Source: Azospira oryzae
Lineage (GTDB): Bacteria > Pseudomonadota > Gammaproteobacteria > Burkholderiales > Rhodocyclaceae
Reading direction: 5' to 3'
Length of the DNA: 64,000 bases
NCBI RefSeq assembly: GCF_004217225.1
Contig: NZ_SHKM01000001.1
Span: 372,001-436,000 of the forward strand
How positions within the stretch are numbered: the first letter of the stretch is position 1; every line of letters starts with the position of its first letter. Position numbers and translations under genes: made by a program. The notes under the pieces were generated by a model. It saw nothing but the letters and a program-made list of their open reading frames with translations, was not told the DNA's origin and did no database searches. Shown here in pieces: positions 45,838-54,354 of the stretch.

Positions 45838-46655
45838 GCCTTGAGAGCCAGCCAGGCCTTGCGTCCGGGCGGGATGGATATGCGGTGGGTGAGGACCAGC
45901 CCGGGCTCGGCGGCGATTTCTTCCAGCAGGCTGCGGTAGATGGCGGCCATCACCAGCCCCGGCTTCTGCTGGCGGCGGTCCACCGCCGGCAGGGCGGCGA
46001 AGGCCTGCTCGTAGAAGCCGCGGGCCCGTTCGATCTGGAACTGCATGAGGGCGGCGAAGGCTTCCGTCGGGCGGCTGTTGAGGATGTCCGCCGCCGGCAC
46101 GTTGAAGCGCTGCAGTTCGTCCATGGGCAGGTAGATGCGGCCGCGGCGGGCATCCTCGCCCACGTCGCGGATGATGTTGGTGAGCTGGAAGGCCATGCCC
46201 AGGTCGTGGGCGTACTTGCGCGTGGCCCTTTGCGTCATGCCGAAGATTTCGGCGGAGAGCAGGCCCACCACGCTGGCGACGCGGTAGCAGTAGAGCTGCA
46301 GGGATTTGAAGTCGGCGTAGCGGGCCTGGGTCAGGTCCATTTCCATGCCGTCGATGATTTCCAGCAGCAGTTCCTTGTCCAGGGGAATGGTCTTGATCAC
46401 CTCGGCCAGGGCCTGGGCCACCGGGTGCTGGGGCGTGCCGTCGTAGAGCCGTTCCACCTCCTGGCGCCACCAGGCCAGCTTGATGGCCGCCACCTGGGGG
46501 TCCTCGACTTCGTCCACCACGTCGTCCACCTCCCGGCAGAAAGCGTAGAGGGCGGTCATGGCCTGCTTCTTCTCCCGGGGCAGGAGGGTGAAGCTGATGG
46601 TGAAGGAGGAGCCGCTGGCGGCTGCCTTCTGCTGGCAGTAGTCGTGGGGATTCAT
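45822..46655 (-). CDS. hpnD: Presqualene diphosphate synthase HpnD
   Basis: A 277-residue head-to-head prenyl synthase that joins two farnesyl diphosphates into presqualene diphosphate. The two Asp-rich metal-binding motifs are visible: DDVVDE (about residue 44) and NIIRDVGED (about 162), with YCYRVASVVGLLSAEIF between. The ATG at 46655 matches the family N-terminus (MNPHDYCQQKAAASGSSF); upstream extension rejected. It follows hpnC by ten bases and overlaps hpnE. Confidence 0.95.
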   Translation of the reverse strand: MNPHDYCQQKAAASGSSFTISFTLLPREKKQAMTALYAFCREVDDVVDEVEDPQVAAIKLAWWRQEVERLYDGTPQHPVAQALAEVIKTIPLDKELLLEIIDGMEMDLTQARYADFKSLQLYCYRVASVVGLLSAEIFGMTQRATRKYAHDLGMAFQLTNIIRDVGEDARRGRIYLPMDELQRFNVPAADILNSRPTEAFAALMQFQIERARGFYEQAFAALPAVDRRQQKPGLVMAAIYRSLLEEIAAEPGLVLTHRISIPPGRKAWLALKAWIKG

Positions 46656-46665
46656 GGGCGGGATT

Positions 46666-47496
46666 CTAGCGGCATCCGTGGCGGAAGAGGGCGGCACGGC
46701 AGGCCAGGAGCAACCAGTCGCCGCCGCCGAGACGGGGGCGCCGGCGGAAAACGTCGCCCCCTACCTGCCCGATTTTTTCCAGGATGCGTAGGCCCCCTTC
46801 CACCGTCAGGCGGATTTCCCAGCCGAAACGGCCGGGCAGGTCCAGGGCCAGGGGGGCGCCGTCCAGCATCAGCTGGCGGGCCCGCTGCACCTGGAAATCC
46901 ATGAGGGCGCACCAGGCCTCGTCGACCTGTCCGGCGGCGATGGCTTTTTCGTCGAGGCCGAAGCGCAGCAGGTCCTCCTGGGGCAGGTAGACCCGCTGCT
47001 TCTCCCAGTCCACGGCCACGTCCTGCCAGAAATTGATCAGCTGCAGGGCGGTGCAGATGGCGTCCGAGCGGGCCAGGTTTTCCGGCGTGGCGGCTTCGAA
47101 CAGGTGCAGCATGATGCGTCCCACCGGGTTGGCGGAGCGGCGGCAGTAGTCGAGCAGGGCGGGGTAATCGGCGTAGCGCTTGACCGTGACGTCCTGGGCG
47201 AAGGCCGAGAGCAGGTCGTGGAACGGCTGCAGGGGCAGGTCGTGGGCCACCAGGATGGGGGCCAGGTCCTGGAATAGGGGCGTTTCCGGGGTGATGCCGG
47301 CCTCGATGCGCTCCAGCTCGGCGTCGTAGGTTGCCAGGGCCTGCAGGCGCTCGGCATCGCCGGCTTCGCCCTCGTCGGCGATGTCGTCGGCGCTGCGGGC
47401 GAAACGGTAGATGACTTCCACCGGGCGGCGCAGGTGCCGGGGCAGGAGGATGGAGGCGACAGGGAAATTTTCGTAGTGATCGACGGGCATGGGCAT
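46666..47496 (-). CDS. hpnC: Hydroxysqualene synthase HpnC
   Basis: A 276-residue squalene/phytoene-synthase-fold enzyme that converts presqualene diphosphate to hydroxysqualene. Motifs: HYENFPVASILLPRHLRRPVEVIYRFAR at the N-terminus, DDIADE (about 37), and NFWQDVAVDWEKQRVYLP (about 165). MPMPVDHYENFP from ATG 47496 is the family start; the frame continues upstream without support. First gene of the hpnCDE operon, divergent from the tRNA-Leu gene 125 bases away. No hopene cyclase gene is in the window. Confidence 0.95.
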   Translation of the reverse strand: MPMPVDHYENFPVASILLPRHLRRPVEVIYRFARSADDIADEGEAGDAERLQALATYDAELERIEAGITPETPLFQDLAPILVAHDLPLQPFHDLLSAFAQDVTVKRYADYPALLDYCRRSANPVGRIMLHLFEAATPENLARSDAICTALQLINFWQDVAVDWEKQRVYLPQEDLLRFGLDEKAIAAGQVDEAWCALMDFQVQRARQLMLDGAPLALDLPGRFGWEIRLTVEGGLRILEKIGQVGGDVFRRRPRLGGGDWLLLACRAALFRHGCR

Positions 47497-47581
47497 GCGG
47501 TCGTGGCGGACGCTTGCCGGGCCAGGCCGGCGTCGTCTCTGGCGGTTGCGGCCCCCGCGGATTCGCGGCGTGGGGCAAGGC

Positions 47582-47610
47582 TTACAGTATAGAGGCAACT
47601 CGGGTAAAAT
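47582..47610 (+). promoter_or_regulatory. Sigma70 promoter of tRNA-Leu
   Basis: TTACAG at 47582-47587 and TAAAAT at 47605-47610 with a 17-base spacer. The tRNA begins 11 bases after the -10 hexamer, so transcription would start just before it. Confidence 0.7.
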
Positions 47611-47621
47611 AGCTCGTTTGC

Positions 47622-47706
47622 GCGAGAGTGGCGGAATTGGTAGACGCACTGGATTTAGGTTCCAGCGCCGCAAGGCGTGGGGGTTCGAGTCCCTTCTCTC
47701 GCACCA
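47622..47706 (+). tRNA. tRNA-Leu (anticodon UAG)
   Basis: An 85-base tRNA with acceptor arms GCGAGAG and CTCTCGC, encoded CCA, and a long variable arm (CGCCGCAAGGCGT) as in class II tRNAs. The anticodon stem CTGGA/TCCAG encloses the loop TTTAGGT, giving anticodon UAG for Leu. GGTTCGAGTCC forms the T arm. Confidence 0.97.
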
Positions 47707-47712
47707 CGGATC

Positions 47713-47736
47713 GGGCGGCCTAGGCTGCCCTTGTTG
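47713..47736 (+). terminator. Weak hairpin between tRNA-Leu and tig
   Basis: The arms GGGCGGC and GCTGCCC (one G-U pair) with a CTAG loop lead into TTGTTG. The lack of a strong T-run suggests partial read-through into tig. Confidence 0.45.
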
Positions 47737-47752
47737 TCACTAAGGAAAACGC

Positions 47753-49057
47753 ATGCAAGAGAATTCCCAAGTCTCCAGCGCCCTGGAACGTCGCCTGGAT
47801 ATCGCCGTTGCCATCGCCGATCTGGATAAGGACGTGGACGAGCGTCTGAAGCGCATGGGCAAGAGCGTCAAGCTGCCCGGCTTCCGTCCCGGCAAGGTGC
47901 CGTTCAACATGGTCAAGCAGCAGTACGGTGCCCAGGCCCGCCACGAAGCCCTGGCCGACGCTGTGGACAAGGCCTTCGGCGAAGCCGTGACCGCCCAGAA
48001 GCTGCGTGTGGCCGGCTATCCCCGCATCGAGGCCAAGAAGACCGAGAGCGACACCCAGCTGGAATTCTCCGCCATTTTCGAGGTTTATCCCGAAATCACC
48101 CTGGGCGACGTTTCCACCACCGACGTGGAGCGCCTGTCCTTCGAAGTCGGCGCTGCCGAAGTGGACAAGACCCTGGACATCCTGCGCAAGCAGCGCGTCA
48201 CCTTCGATAAGGCCGATCGCGCCGCCGCCAAGGGCGACCGCGTGGTCATCGATTTCCTGGGTAAGAAGGACGGCGTTGCCTTCCAAGGCGGCCAGGCCAC
48301 CGATTACCCCTTCGTCCTGGGCGAAGGCATGATGCTGGCCGATTTCGAGAACAACGTGGAAGGCCTCAAGGCTGGCGAGTCCAAGACCTTCGACATGACC
48401 TTCCCCGCTGACTACTTCTCCAAGGACCTGGCCGGCCAGTCCGTGCAGTTCGAGATCACCGTCAAGGAAGTCCAGGGCGCCAAGCTGCCCGAGGTCGATG
48501 CCGAATTCGCCAAGCTGATGGGCATTGCCGACGGCGACGTGGAAAAGATGCGCGCCGAGATCCAGACCAATCTGGGTCGCGAAGTGAAGAAGCGCATCCA
48601 GGCCCAGACCAAGGACCAGGTCATGGAAGCCCTGCTCAAGGCCAACCCCATCGACGTGCCCAATGCCCTCATCGAAGGCGAAGTGGAGCGTCTGATGCAG
48701 GCCGCCAAGGCTGACATGGAAGCCCGCGGCTTCAAGGGCAAGGACCTGCCGGTCAAGCCCGAGTGGTTCGGCGAGCAGGCCAAGCGCCGCGTCACCCTGG
48801 GTCTGGTGCTGGCCGAGCTGGTGAAGGTGGAAAACCTGTACGCCAAGCCCGAGCAGATCAAGGCCATGGTGGAAGAGGCTGCCCAGTCCTACGAGAACCC
48901 GGACGAAGTGGTGAAGTGGTACTACGCCCAGCCCCAGCGTCTGGCCGAGGTCGAGGCCGTCGTGGTCGAAGATAACGTGGTAAGCTGGGTCCTGGAACGG
49001 GCCAAGGTTACCGACAAGACCGCCGACTTCGACGAACTGATGGGTCGCCGCGCCTAA
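47753..49057 (+). CDS. tig: Trigger factor
   Basis: A 434-residue ribosome-associated chaperone and prolyl isomerase. The N-terminal ribosome-binding signature GFRPGKVP lies near residue 45, the FKBP-type domain spans about 150-245 (DRVVIDFLGKKDGVAFQGG, FVLGEGM) and the C-terminal chaperone arms follow. Length is normal. Start ATG follows AAGGAAAA. It is 46 bases downstream of tRNA-Leu and probably co-transcribed with it in part, and heads the tig-clpP-clpX-lon group. Confidence 0.97.
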   Translation: MQENSQVSSALERRLDIAVAIADLDKDVDERLKRMGKSVKLPGFRPGKVPFNMVKQQYGAQARHEALADAVDKAFGEAVTAQKLRVAGYPRIEAKKTESDTQLEFSAIFEVYPEITLGDVSTTDVERLSFEVGAAEVDKTLDILRKQRVTFDKADRAAAKGDRVVIDFLGKKDGVAFQGGQATDYPFVLGEGMMLADFENNVEGLKAGESKTFDMTFPADYFSKDLAGQSVQFEITVKEVQGAKLPEVDAEFAKLMGIADGDVEKMRAEIQTNLGREVKKRIQAQTKDQVMEALLKANPIDVPNALIEGEVERLMQAAKADMEARGFKGKDLPVKPEWFGEQAKRRVTLGLVLAELVKVENLYAKPEQIKAMVEEAAQSYENPDEVVKWYYAQPQRLAEVEAVVVEDNVVSWVLERAKVTDKTADFDELMGRRA

Positions 49058-49182
49058 GACGCGCTTTGCATCCGCAGAAGAAGTAACGTAGGGGCTGCAA
49101 GTTTTTGCGGCCCCTGCGTCATAATAAGTCACCGCAACGTCCCAAACCTTCGACTCCCCCAACCAAAAAACAGAGGATGCGC

Positions 49183-49824
49183 ATGAAGATCGATAACGGC
49201 AGCCAGTGGGATCCCCAAGCCCTGGGGCTGGTCCCCATGGTGGTTGAGCAAAGCGGCCGCGGTGAACGGGCTTTTGACATTTATTCCCGCCTGCTCAAGG
49301 AACGCATCGTGTTCCTGGTCGGGCCGGTGAACGACGCCTCCGCCAACCTGGTGGTGGCCCAGTTGCTGTTCCTGGAAGCAGATAATCCCGACAAGGACAT
49401 CTTCTTCTACATCAATTCCCCGGGTGGTTCCGTGACCGCTGGCCTGTCCATCTACGACACCATGCAGTTCATCAAGCCCGACGTCTCCACCCTGTGCATG
49501 GGCCAGGCTGCGTCCATGGGCGCTTTCCTGCTCAACGCCGGGGCCAAGGGCAAGCGTTTTGCGCTGCCCAATTCCCGTGTCATGATTCACCAGCCCATGG
49601 GCGGTTTCCAGGGCCAGGCCTCCGACATCGAAATCCACGCCAAGGAAATTCTCTCCCTGCGTGCCAAGTTGAACGAGATCATGGCCAAGCACAGCGGCCA
49701 GCCCGTGGATCGTATCGAGAAGGATACGGATCGCGACAACTTCCTTTCTGCAGCCGAAGCCATGGAATACGGCCTGATCGACAAGGTTCTGAGCAGCCGT
49801 GCCGATGCCCAGGAAGCAAAATAA
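49183..49824 (+). CDS. clpP: ATP-dependent Clp protease proteolytic subunit ClpP
   Basis: A 213-residue serine protease forming the 14-mer barrel that partners ClpX. The catalytic triad is Ser111 (GQAASMGAF), His136 (MIHQPMGG) and Asp185 (DTDRDNF). A short propeptide precedes residue ~14. ATG 49183 lies at proper distance from AGAGGA; the in-frame ATG at 49177 touches the same site and is less likely. clpX follows 15 bases later, consistent with one transcript. Confidence 0.97.
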   Translation: MKIDNGSQWDPQALGLVPMVVEQSGRGERAFDIYSRLLKERIVFLVGPVNDASANLVVAQLLFLEADNPDKDIFFYINSPGGSVTAGLSIYDTMQFIKPDVSTLCMGQAASMGAFLLNAGAKGKRFALPNSRVMIHQPMGGFQGQASDIEIHAKEILSLRAKLNEIMAKHSGQPVDRIEKDTDRDNFLSAAEAMEYGLIDKVLSSRADAQEAK

Positions 49825-49839
49825 GGCAGGGGACGACAT

Positions 49840-51114
49840 ATGACGGAAAAGAAAAGCGGCAGCGCCGAAAAGCTGCTTTATTGCTCCTTCTGCGGCAAGA
49901 GCCAGCATGAGGTGAAGAAGCTCATCGCCGGACCGTCCGTGTTCATTTGCGACGAGTGCATCGAGCTGTGCAACGACATCATCCGCGACGAGATCGCCGG
50001 TGACGTCGGCGGCAAGGGCGGCAAGGACGACCTGCCGACGCCGAAGGAAATCTGCAGCATCCTGGACCAGTACGTGATCGGCCAGGAAGTGGCGAAGAAG
50101 ATCCTCTCCGTGGCCGTGTACAACCACTACAAGCGCCTGCGCCATCAGGGCAAGAGCGCCGATGACGTGGAACTGGCCAAGAGTAACATCCTGCTGATCG
50201 GCCCCACCGGCTCCGGCAAGACCCTGCTGGCCCAGACCCTGGCCCGCCTGCTCAACGTGCCCTTCGTCATGGCCGATGCCACCACCCTGACCGAGGCCGG
50301 CTACGTCGGCGAGGACGTGGAAAACATCATCCAGAAGCTGCTGCAGAAGTGCGACTACGAAGTCGAGAAGGCCCAGCAGGGCATCGTCTATATCGACGAA
50401 ATCGACAAGATTTCCCGCAAGTCCGACAACCCCTCCATCACCCGGGACGTTTCCGGCGAGGGCGTGCAGCAGGCCCTGCTCAAGCTGATCGAAGGTACCG
50501 TGGCCAGCGTGCCGCCCCAGGGCGGGCGCAAGCATCCCAACCAGGACTTCGTCCAGGTGGATACGGCCAACATCCTCTTCATCTGCGGCGGCGCTTTCGA
50601 TGGCCTGGAAAAGGTCATCCGCAACCGCTCCACCCGTGGCGGCATCGGTTTCGGCGCCGAAGTGAAGAGCAAGGAAGACAAGAAGGCCGTCGGCGAAGTG
50701 CTGCGCACCGTGGAGCCCGAGGACCTGATCAAGTTCGGCCTGATTCCCGAGTTCGTCGGCCGCCTGCCGGTGATCGCCACCCTGGACGAACTGTCCGAAG
50801 CTGCCCTGGTGGAAATCCTGATCGAGCCGAAGAACGCCCTGATCAAGCAGTACCAGAAGCTCTTCGCCATGGAAGGTGCCGAACTGGAAGTGCGTCCCGC
50901 GGCCCTCACCGCCATCGCCCGCCGCGCGCTGGAACGCAAGACCGGCGCCCGGGGCCTGCGTTCCATCCTGGAAGGCGTGCTCCTGGAAACCATGTATGAA
51001 CTTCCGGGCATGGACAATGTCTCCAAGGTGGTGATCGACGAAGGCATGATCTCCGGCGAAGCCAAGCCCATCCTCATCTACGCCGAGCAGCCCAAGGTTT
51101 CCGGCTCCAACTGA
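49840..51114 (+). CDS. clpX: ATP-dependent Clp protease ATPase subunit ClpX
   Basis: A 424-residue AAA+ unfoldase that feeds substrates to ClpP. The N-terminal zinc finger is complete ([11 protein letters not shown] and CDECIELC). Walker A GPTGSGKT is at 121-128, Walker B is IVYIDEID, and the sensor 2 region is [11 protein letters not shown]. The IGF-type ClpP-binding loop reads [11 protein letters not shown]. The gene directly follows clpP. A long hairpin separates it from lon. Confidence 0.98.
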   Translation: MTEKKSGSAEKLLYCSFCGKSQHEVKKLIAGPSVFICDECIELCNDIIRDEIAGDVGGKGGKDDLPTPKEICSILDQYVIGQEVAKKILSVAVYNHYKRLRHQGKSADDVELAKSNILLIGPTGSGKTLLAQTLARLLNVPFVMADATTLTEAGYVGEDVENIIQKLLQKCDYEVEKAQQGIVYIDEIDKISRKSDNPSITRDVSGEGVQQALLKLIEGTVASVPPQGGRKHPNQDFVQVDTANILFICGGAFDGLEKVIRNRSTRGGIGFGAEVKSKEDKKAVGEVLRTVEPEDLIKFGLIPEFVGRLPVIATLDELSEAALVEILIEPKNALIKQYQKLFAMEGAELEVRPAALTAIARRALERKTGARGLRSILEGVLLETMYELPGMDNVSKVVIDEGMISGEAKPILIYAEQPKVSGSN

Positions 51115-51132
51115 TCCCGCGCATTGCCTGCA

Positions 51133-51171
51133 AGCCGGGGAGTCGCCAAATTTGGTGACTCCCCGGGCTTG
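51133..51171 (+). terminator. Long hairpin between clpX and lon
   Basis: The arms AAGCC-GGGGAGTC and GACTCCCC-GGGCTT, with inner CCAAATTTGG, form a long stem with one bulge and one G-U type pair. There is no T-run, so it is not a standard terminator; it may stabilise the upstream mRNA or cause pausing. Its right arm borders the -35 of the lon promoter. Confidence 0.5.
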
Positions 51172-51194
51172 AAGAATCCTTCCATCGCCCCTAT
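51168..51194 (+). promoter_or_regulatory. Sigma32-like heat-shock promoter of lon
   Basis: CTTGAAG at 51168-51174 and CCCCTAT at 51188-51194 with a 13-base spacer, against the sigma32 consensus CTTGAAA and CCCCATNT. It ends 34 bases before the lon start. lon is a heat-shock gene in other proteobacteria. Confidence 0.75.
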
Positions 51195-51228
51195 CTTCAA
51201 GGGTGATTGCTTTTCATAAGGACTCACC

Positions 51229-53646
51229 ATGTCCAGCATTACCCTATTACCTTCCGAGCCCGTGGATCTGCCCTTGCTGCCCCTGCGGGACGTGGTGGTC
51301 TTCCCCCACATGGTCATTCCCCTGTTCGTGGGGCGCCCGAAGTCCATCAAGGCCCTGGAAACCGCCATGGAGGCCGGCAAGAGCATCCTGCTGGTGGCCC
51401 AGAAGTCCGCTGCCAAGGATGATCCCGCTCCCGAGGACCTCTACGAGATCGGTTGCGTTGCCAACATCCTGCAGATGCTGAAGCTGCCCGACGGCACCGT
51501 GAAGGTGCTGGTGGAAGGCACCCAGCGCGCCCGCATCACTGCGGTGGACAACCAGCAGACCATGTTCTTCGCCACCGCCACGCCCATCGCCGGCGAAGAC
51601 GGCCCCAACCATGAAGTGGAGGCCATGCGTCGGGCCGTGATTGCCCAGTTCGACCAGTACGTCAAACTGAACAAGAAGATTCCGCCGGAAATCCTCACCT
51701 CCATTGCCGGCATCGAAGAAGCCGGCCGACTGGCCGACACCATCGCTGCCCATCTGCCGCTCAAGCTCGAACAGAAGCAGGAAATCCTCGAGCTGTTCGA
51801 CATCAAGGGGCGCATCGAGCGTCTGCTGACCCAGCTCGAGTCCGAGATCGACATCCTGCAGGTGGAGAAGCGCATCCGCGGCCGCGTCAAGCGCCAGATG
51901 GAAAAGAGCCAGCGCGAGTACTACCTGAACGAACAGGTCAAGGCCATCCAGAAGGAACTGGGCGAAGGCGAAGAGTGGGCCGACCTGGAAGAGATGGAAA
52001 AGAAGGTCAAGGCTGCCGGCATGACCAAGGAAGCCGTCGCCAAGGCCCAGTCCGAGCTGAAGAAGCTCAAGCTGATGTCGCCCATGTCGGCCGAAGCCAC
52101 CGTGGTGCGCAACTACATCGAGACCCTGGTGGGGCTGCCCTGGAAGAAGAAGACCCGGGTCTCCAAGGATCTGGCCGAAGCCCAGAAGATCCTGGACAAG
52201 GACCACTGGGGCCTGGAGAAGGTCAAGGAACGCATTCTCGAGTATCTCGCCGTGCAGCAGCGGGTGGACAAGCTCAAGGCGCCGATCCTGTGCCTGGTCG
52301 GACCTCCCGGGGTGGGCAAGACCTCCCTCGGCCAGTCCATCGCCCAGGCCACCAACCGCAAGTTCGTGCGCATGAGTCTTGGCGGCGTGCGGGACGAGGC
52401 TGAGATTCGCGGCCACCGCCGTACCTACATCGGTTCCATGCCGGGCAAGATCCTGCAGAACATGACCAAGGTGGCGGTGAAGAACCCCCTGTTCCTCCTC
52501 GACGAGGTGGACAAGATGGGCATGGACTTCCGCGGCGATCCTTCCTCCGCCCTGCTGGAGGTGCTGGATCCGGAGCAGAACTCCACCTTCGTGGATCACT
52601 ATGTCGAAGTGGAATATGACCTGTCCGAAGTCATGTTCGTGGCGACGGCCAACACCCTAAACATCCCCGGCCCGCTGCTGGACCGGATGGAGCTGATCCG
52701 CCTCTCCGGCTACACGGAAGACGAGAAGGTCAGCATCGCCCTGCGCTACCTGTTGCCCAAGCAGATGAAGAACAACGGTCTGAAGAAGACCGAGATCGCC
52801 GTGGCCGAAAGCGCCCTGCGCGACATCATCCGCTACTACACCCGGGAAGCCGGCGTGCGCAGCCTGGAGCGTGAAATCTCCAAGATCTGCCGCAAGGTGG
52901 TGAAGACCCTGCTGCTGAAGAAGAGCCAGACCAAGGTGGCCGTCACGGCACGCAATCTGGACAAGTTCCTCGGCGTGCGCCGTTACACCTTTGGCATGGC
53001 GGAAAAGGAAAACCAGGTGGGTCAGGTGACCGGTCTGGCCTGGACCGAAGTGGGCGGCGAACTGCTCACCATCGAAACCGCCGCCCTGCCGGGCAAGGGC
53101 AATACCATCAAGACCGGCAAGCTGGGCGAGGTGATGCAGGAGTCCATCCAGGCGGCCGTTTCCGTGGTGCGCCAGCGGGCCCAGTCCCTCGGCATCAAGG
53201 ACGACTTCTACCAGAAGACCGACATCCACATCCACCTGCCCGAAGGCGCCATTCCCAAGGACGGCCCTTCCGCCGGTATCGGCATTTGCACGGCGATGGT
53301 GTCCGTGCTGACCGGCATTCCGGTGCGTTGCGACGTGGCCATGACCGGTGAAATCACCCTGCGGGGCGAGGTGCTGGCCATCGGCGGTCTCAAGGAAAAG
53401 CTGCTGGCCGCAGTGCGTGGCGGTCTGCAGAAGGCCCTGATCCCGGAAGAGAACGTCAAGGACCTGACCGAGATTCCCGACAGCATCAAGGGCAAGATCG
53501 AGATCGTTCCCGTGCGCTGGATCGACCAGGTGCTGCAGCACGCCCTGGAGCGCATGCCCGAGCCCCTGCCGGCTGTAGATCAAGCAGCGGCGCCGGTCGC
53601 CGCCCAGGCGGATGATTCCGCCAATTCCGGCGTCATCACCCACTGA
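51229..53646 (+). CDS. lon: ATP-dependent protease Lon
   Basis: An 805-residue LonA protease of normal length. Parts: N-terminal substrate-binding domain (LPLLPLRDVVVFPHMVIPLFVGR), coiled coil, AAA+ domain with Walker A GPPGVGKT at 358-365, and C-terminal protease domain with catalytic Ser681 in PKDGPSAG and Lys724. It degrades misfolded and short-lived regulatory proteins. Start ATG follows AAGGA. It has its own heat-shock-like promoter, so it can be expressed apart from clpPX. Confidence 0.98.
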   Translation: MSSITLLPSEPVDLPLLPLRDVVVFPHMVIPLFVGRPKSIKALETAMEAGKSILLVAQKSAAKDDPAPEDLYEIGCVANILQMLKLPDGTVKVLVEGTQRARITAVDNQQTMFFATATPIAGEDGPNHEVEAMRRAVIAQFDQYVKLNKKIPPEILTSIAGIEEAGRLADTIAAHLPLKLEQKQEILELFDIKGRIERLLTQLESEIDILQVEKRIRGRVKRQMEKSQREYYLNEQVKAIQKELGEGEEWADLEEMEKKVKAAGMTKEAVAKAQSELKKLKLMSPMSAEATVVRNYIETLVGLPWKKKTRVSKDLAEAQKILDKDHWGLEKVKERILEYLAVQQRVDKLKAPILCLVGPPGVGKTSLGQSIAQATNRKFVRMSLGGVRDEAEIRGHRRTYIGSMPGKILQNMTKVAVKNPLFLLDEVDKMGMDFRGDPSSALLEVLDPEQNSTFVDHYVEVEYDLSEVMFVATANTLNIPGPLLDRMELIRLSGYTEDEKVSIALRYLLPKQMKNNGLKKTEIAVAESALRDIIRYYTREAGVRSLEREISKICRKVVKTLLLKKSQTKVAVTARNLDKFLGVRRYTFGMAEKENQVGQVTGLAWTEVGGELLTIETAALPGKGNTIKTGKLGEVMQESIQAAVSVVRQRAQSLGIKDDFYQKTDIHIHLPEGAIPKDGPSAGIGICTAMVSVLTGIPVRCDVAMTGEITLRGEVLAIGGLKEKLLAAVRGGLQKALIPEENVKDLTEIPDSIKGKIEIVPVRWIDQVLQHALERMPEPLPAVDQAAAPVAAQADDSANSGVITH

Positions 53647-53656
53647 TGCCATTTTT

Positions 53657-53687
53657 GCCATGCCGGATGCAATTCTTCCGGCATGGC
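53657..53687. repeat. Inverted repeat downstream of lon
   Basis: Perfect 11-base arms GCCATGCCGGA and TCCGGCATGGC with a nine-base loop, ten bases after the lon stop. No T-run follows, so it may be a factor-dependent stop or an mRNA 3' stabiliser. Confidence 0.7.
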
Positions 53688-53728
53688 AACACCCCCTCAG
53701 AATATCCCCCGAATCGGCTAGAAACCGC

Positions 53729-53758
53729 TTGACACAAGGTTTTCCGGCTTGTTATAAA
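53729..53758 (+). promoter_or_regulatory. Strong sigma70 promoter of hupB
   Basis: A consensus -35 TTGACA at 53729-53734 and TATAAA at 53753-53758, 18 bases apart (17 if TTATAA is taken as the -10). It lies 50 bases before the hupB start. Confidence 0.85.
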
Positions 53759-53807
53759 AGTGCGTGCAGGACTTTCCTGTTAACAACCTTTATGTAAGGG
53801 GGCTTAC

Positions 53808-54080
53808 GTGAACAAATCTGAACTGATCGATCAAATCGCCAAGTCTGCGGATATCTCCAAGGCTGCAGCCGGCCGTGCGCTTGATGCCACCATCGGTGCC
53901 GTCAAGACTTCCCTGAAGAAGGGCGGCATGGTGACCCTGGTGGGTTTTGGCACCTTCTATGTTGGCAAGCGTGCTGCCCGTTCCGGCCGCAACCCGCGCA
54001 CCGGCGCCACCATCAAGATCAAGGCAGCCAAGGTGCCGAAGTTCCGCGCTGGTAAAGCGCTCAAGGATGCGGTAAACTAA
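53808..54080 (+). CDS. hupB: DNA-binding protein HU (HupB)
   Basis: A 90-residue histone-like protein that bends DNA and shapes the nucleoid. Features are [20 protein letters not shown] at the N-terminus, [13 protein letters not shown] and the beta-arm tip [13 protein letters not shown]. The start is a GTG preceded by AAGGGGG. It follows lon as in many proteobacteria but has its own consensus promoter. tRNA-Val starts 28 bases after its stop, so the tRNAs may be co-transcribed. Confidence 0.97.
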   Translation: MNKSELIDQIAKSADISKAAAGRALDATIGAVKTSLKKGGMVTLVGFGTFYVGKRAARSGRNPRTGATIKIKAAKVPKFRAGKALKDAVN

Positions 54081-54108
54081 CGGTCTTTCGCGCTTAGCCA
54101 AACGGCAC

Positions 54109-54184
54109 GGGTGCTTAGCTCAGTTGGTAGAGCGCTAGCCTTACAAGCTGGATGTCGGCGGTTCGATCCCGTCAGCACCCACCA
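54109..54184 (+). tRNA. tRNA-Val (anticodon UAC)
   Basis: A 76-base tRNA with acceptor arms GGGTGCT and AGCACCC, encoded CCA, D arm AGCTCAGTTGGTAGAGC, anticodon stem CTAGC/GCTGG with one wobble pair, loop CTTACAA giving anticodon UAC, and T arm GGTTCGATCCC. Confidence 0.97.
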
Positions 54185-54209
54185 GAAAAAGAGCGTACAG
54201 AGTTAGTCA

Positions 54210-54286
54210 GGAGTGGTAGTTCAGTCGGTTAGAATACCGGCCTGTCACGCCGGGGGTCGCGGGTTCGAGTCCCGTCCACTCCGCCA
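54210..54286 (+). tRNA. tRNA-Asp (anticodon GUC)
   Basis: A 77-base tRNA with acceptor arms GGAGTGG and CCACTCC, encoded CCA, anticodon stem CCGGC/GCCGG, loop CTGTCAC giving anticodon GUC, and T arm GGGTTCGAGTCCC. It lies 25 bases after tRNA-Val. Confidence 0.97.
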
Positions 54287-54292
54287 GTAAGC

Positions 54293-54322
54293 AAAAAGGC
54301 GAACGAAAGTTCGCCTTTTTTT
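54293..54322 (+). terminator. Terminator after the tRNA pair
   Basis: The arms GGCGAAC and GTTCGCC with a GAAA tetraloop, flanked by AAAAA and seven T residues. It closes the hupB/tRNA transcript before ppiD. Confidence 0.92.
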
Positions 54323-54354
54323 ATTTCAGTGAGCCAAACAACGGAAGCCTTCTT

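Noticed and set aside
44500-46470. HpnE frame extended through hpnD (656 residues)
   Set aside because: The upstream 200 residues are shadow of hpnD; the GTG start at 45837 gives the FAD motif at its usual place.
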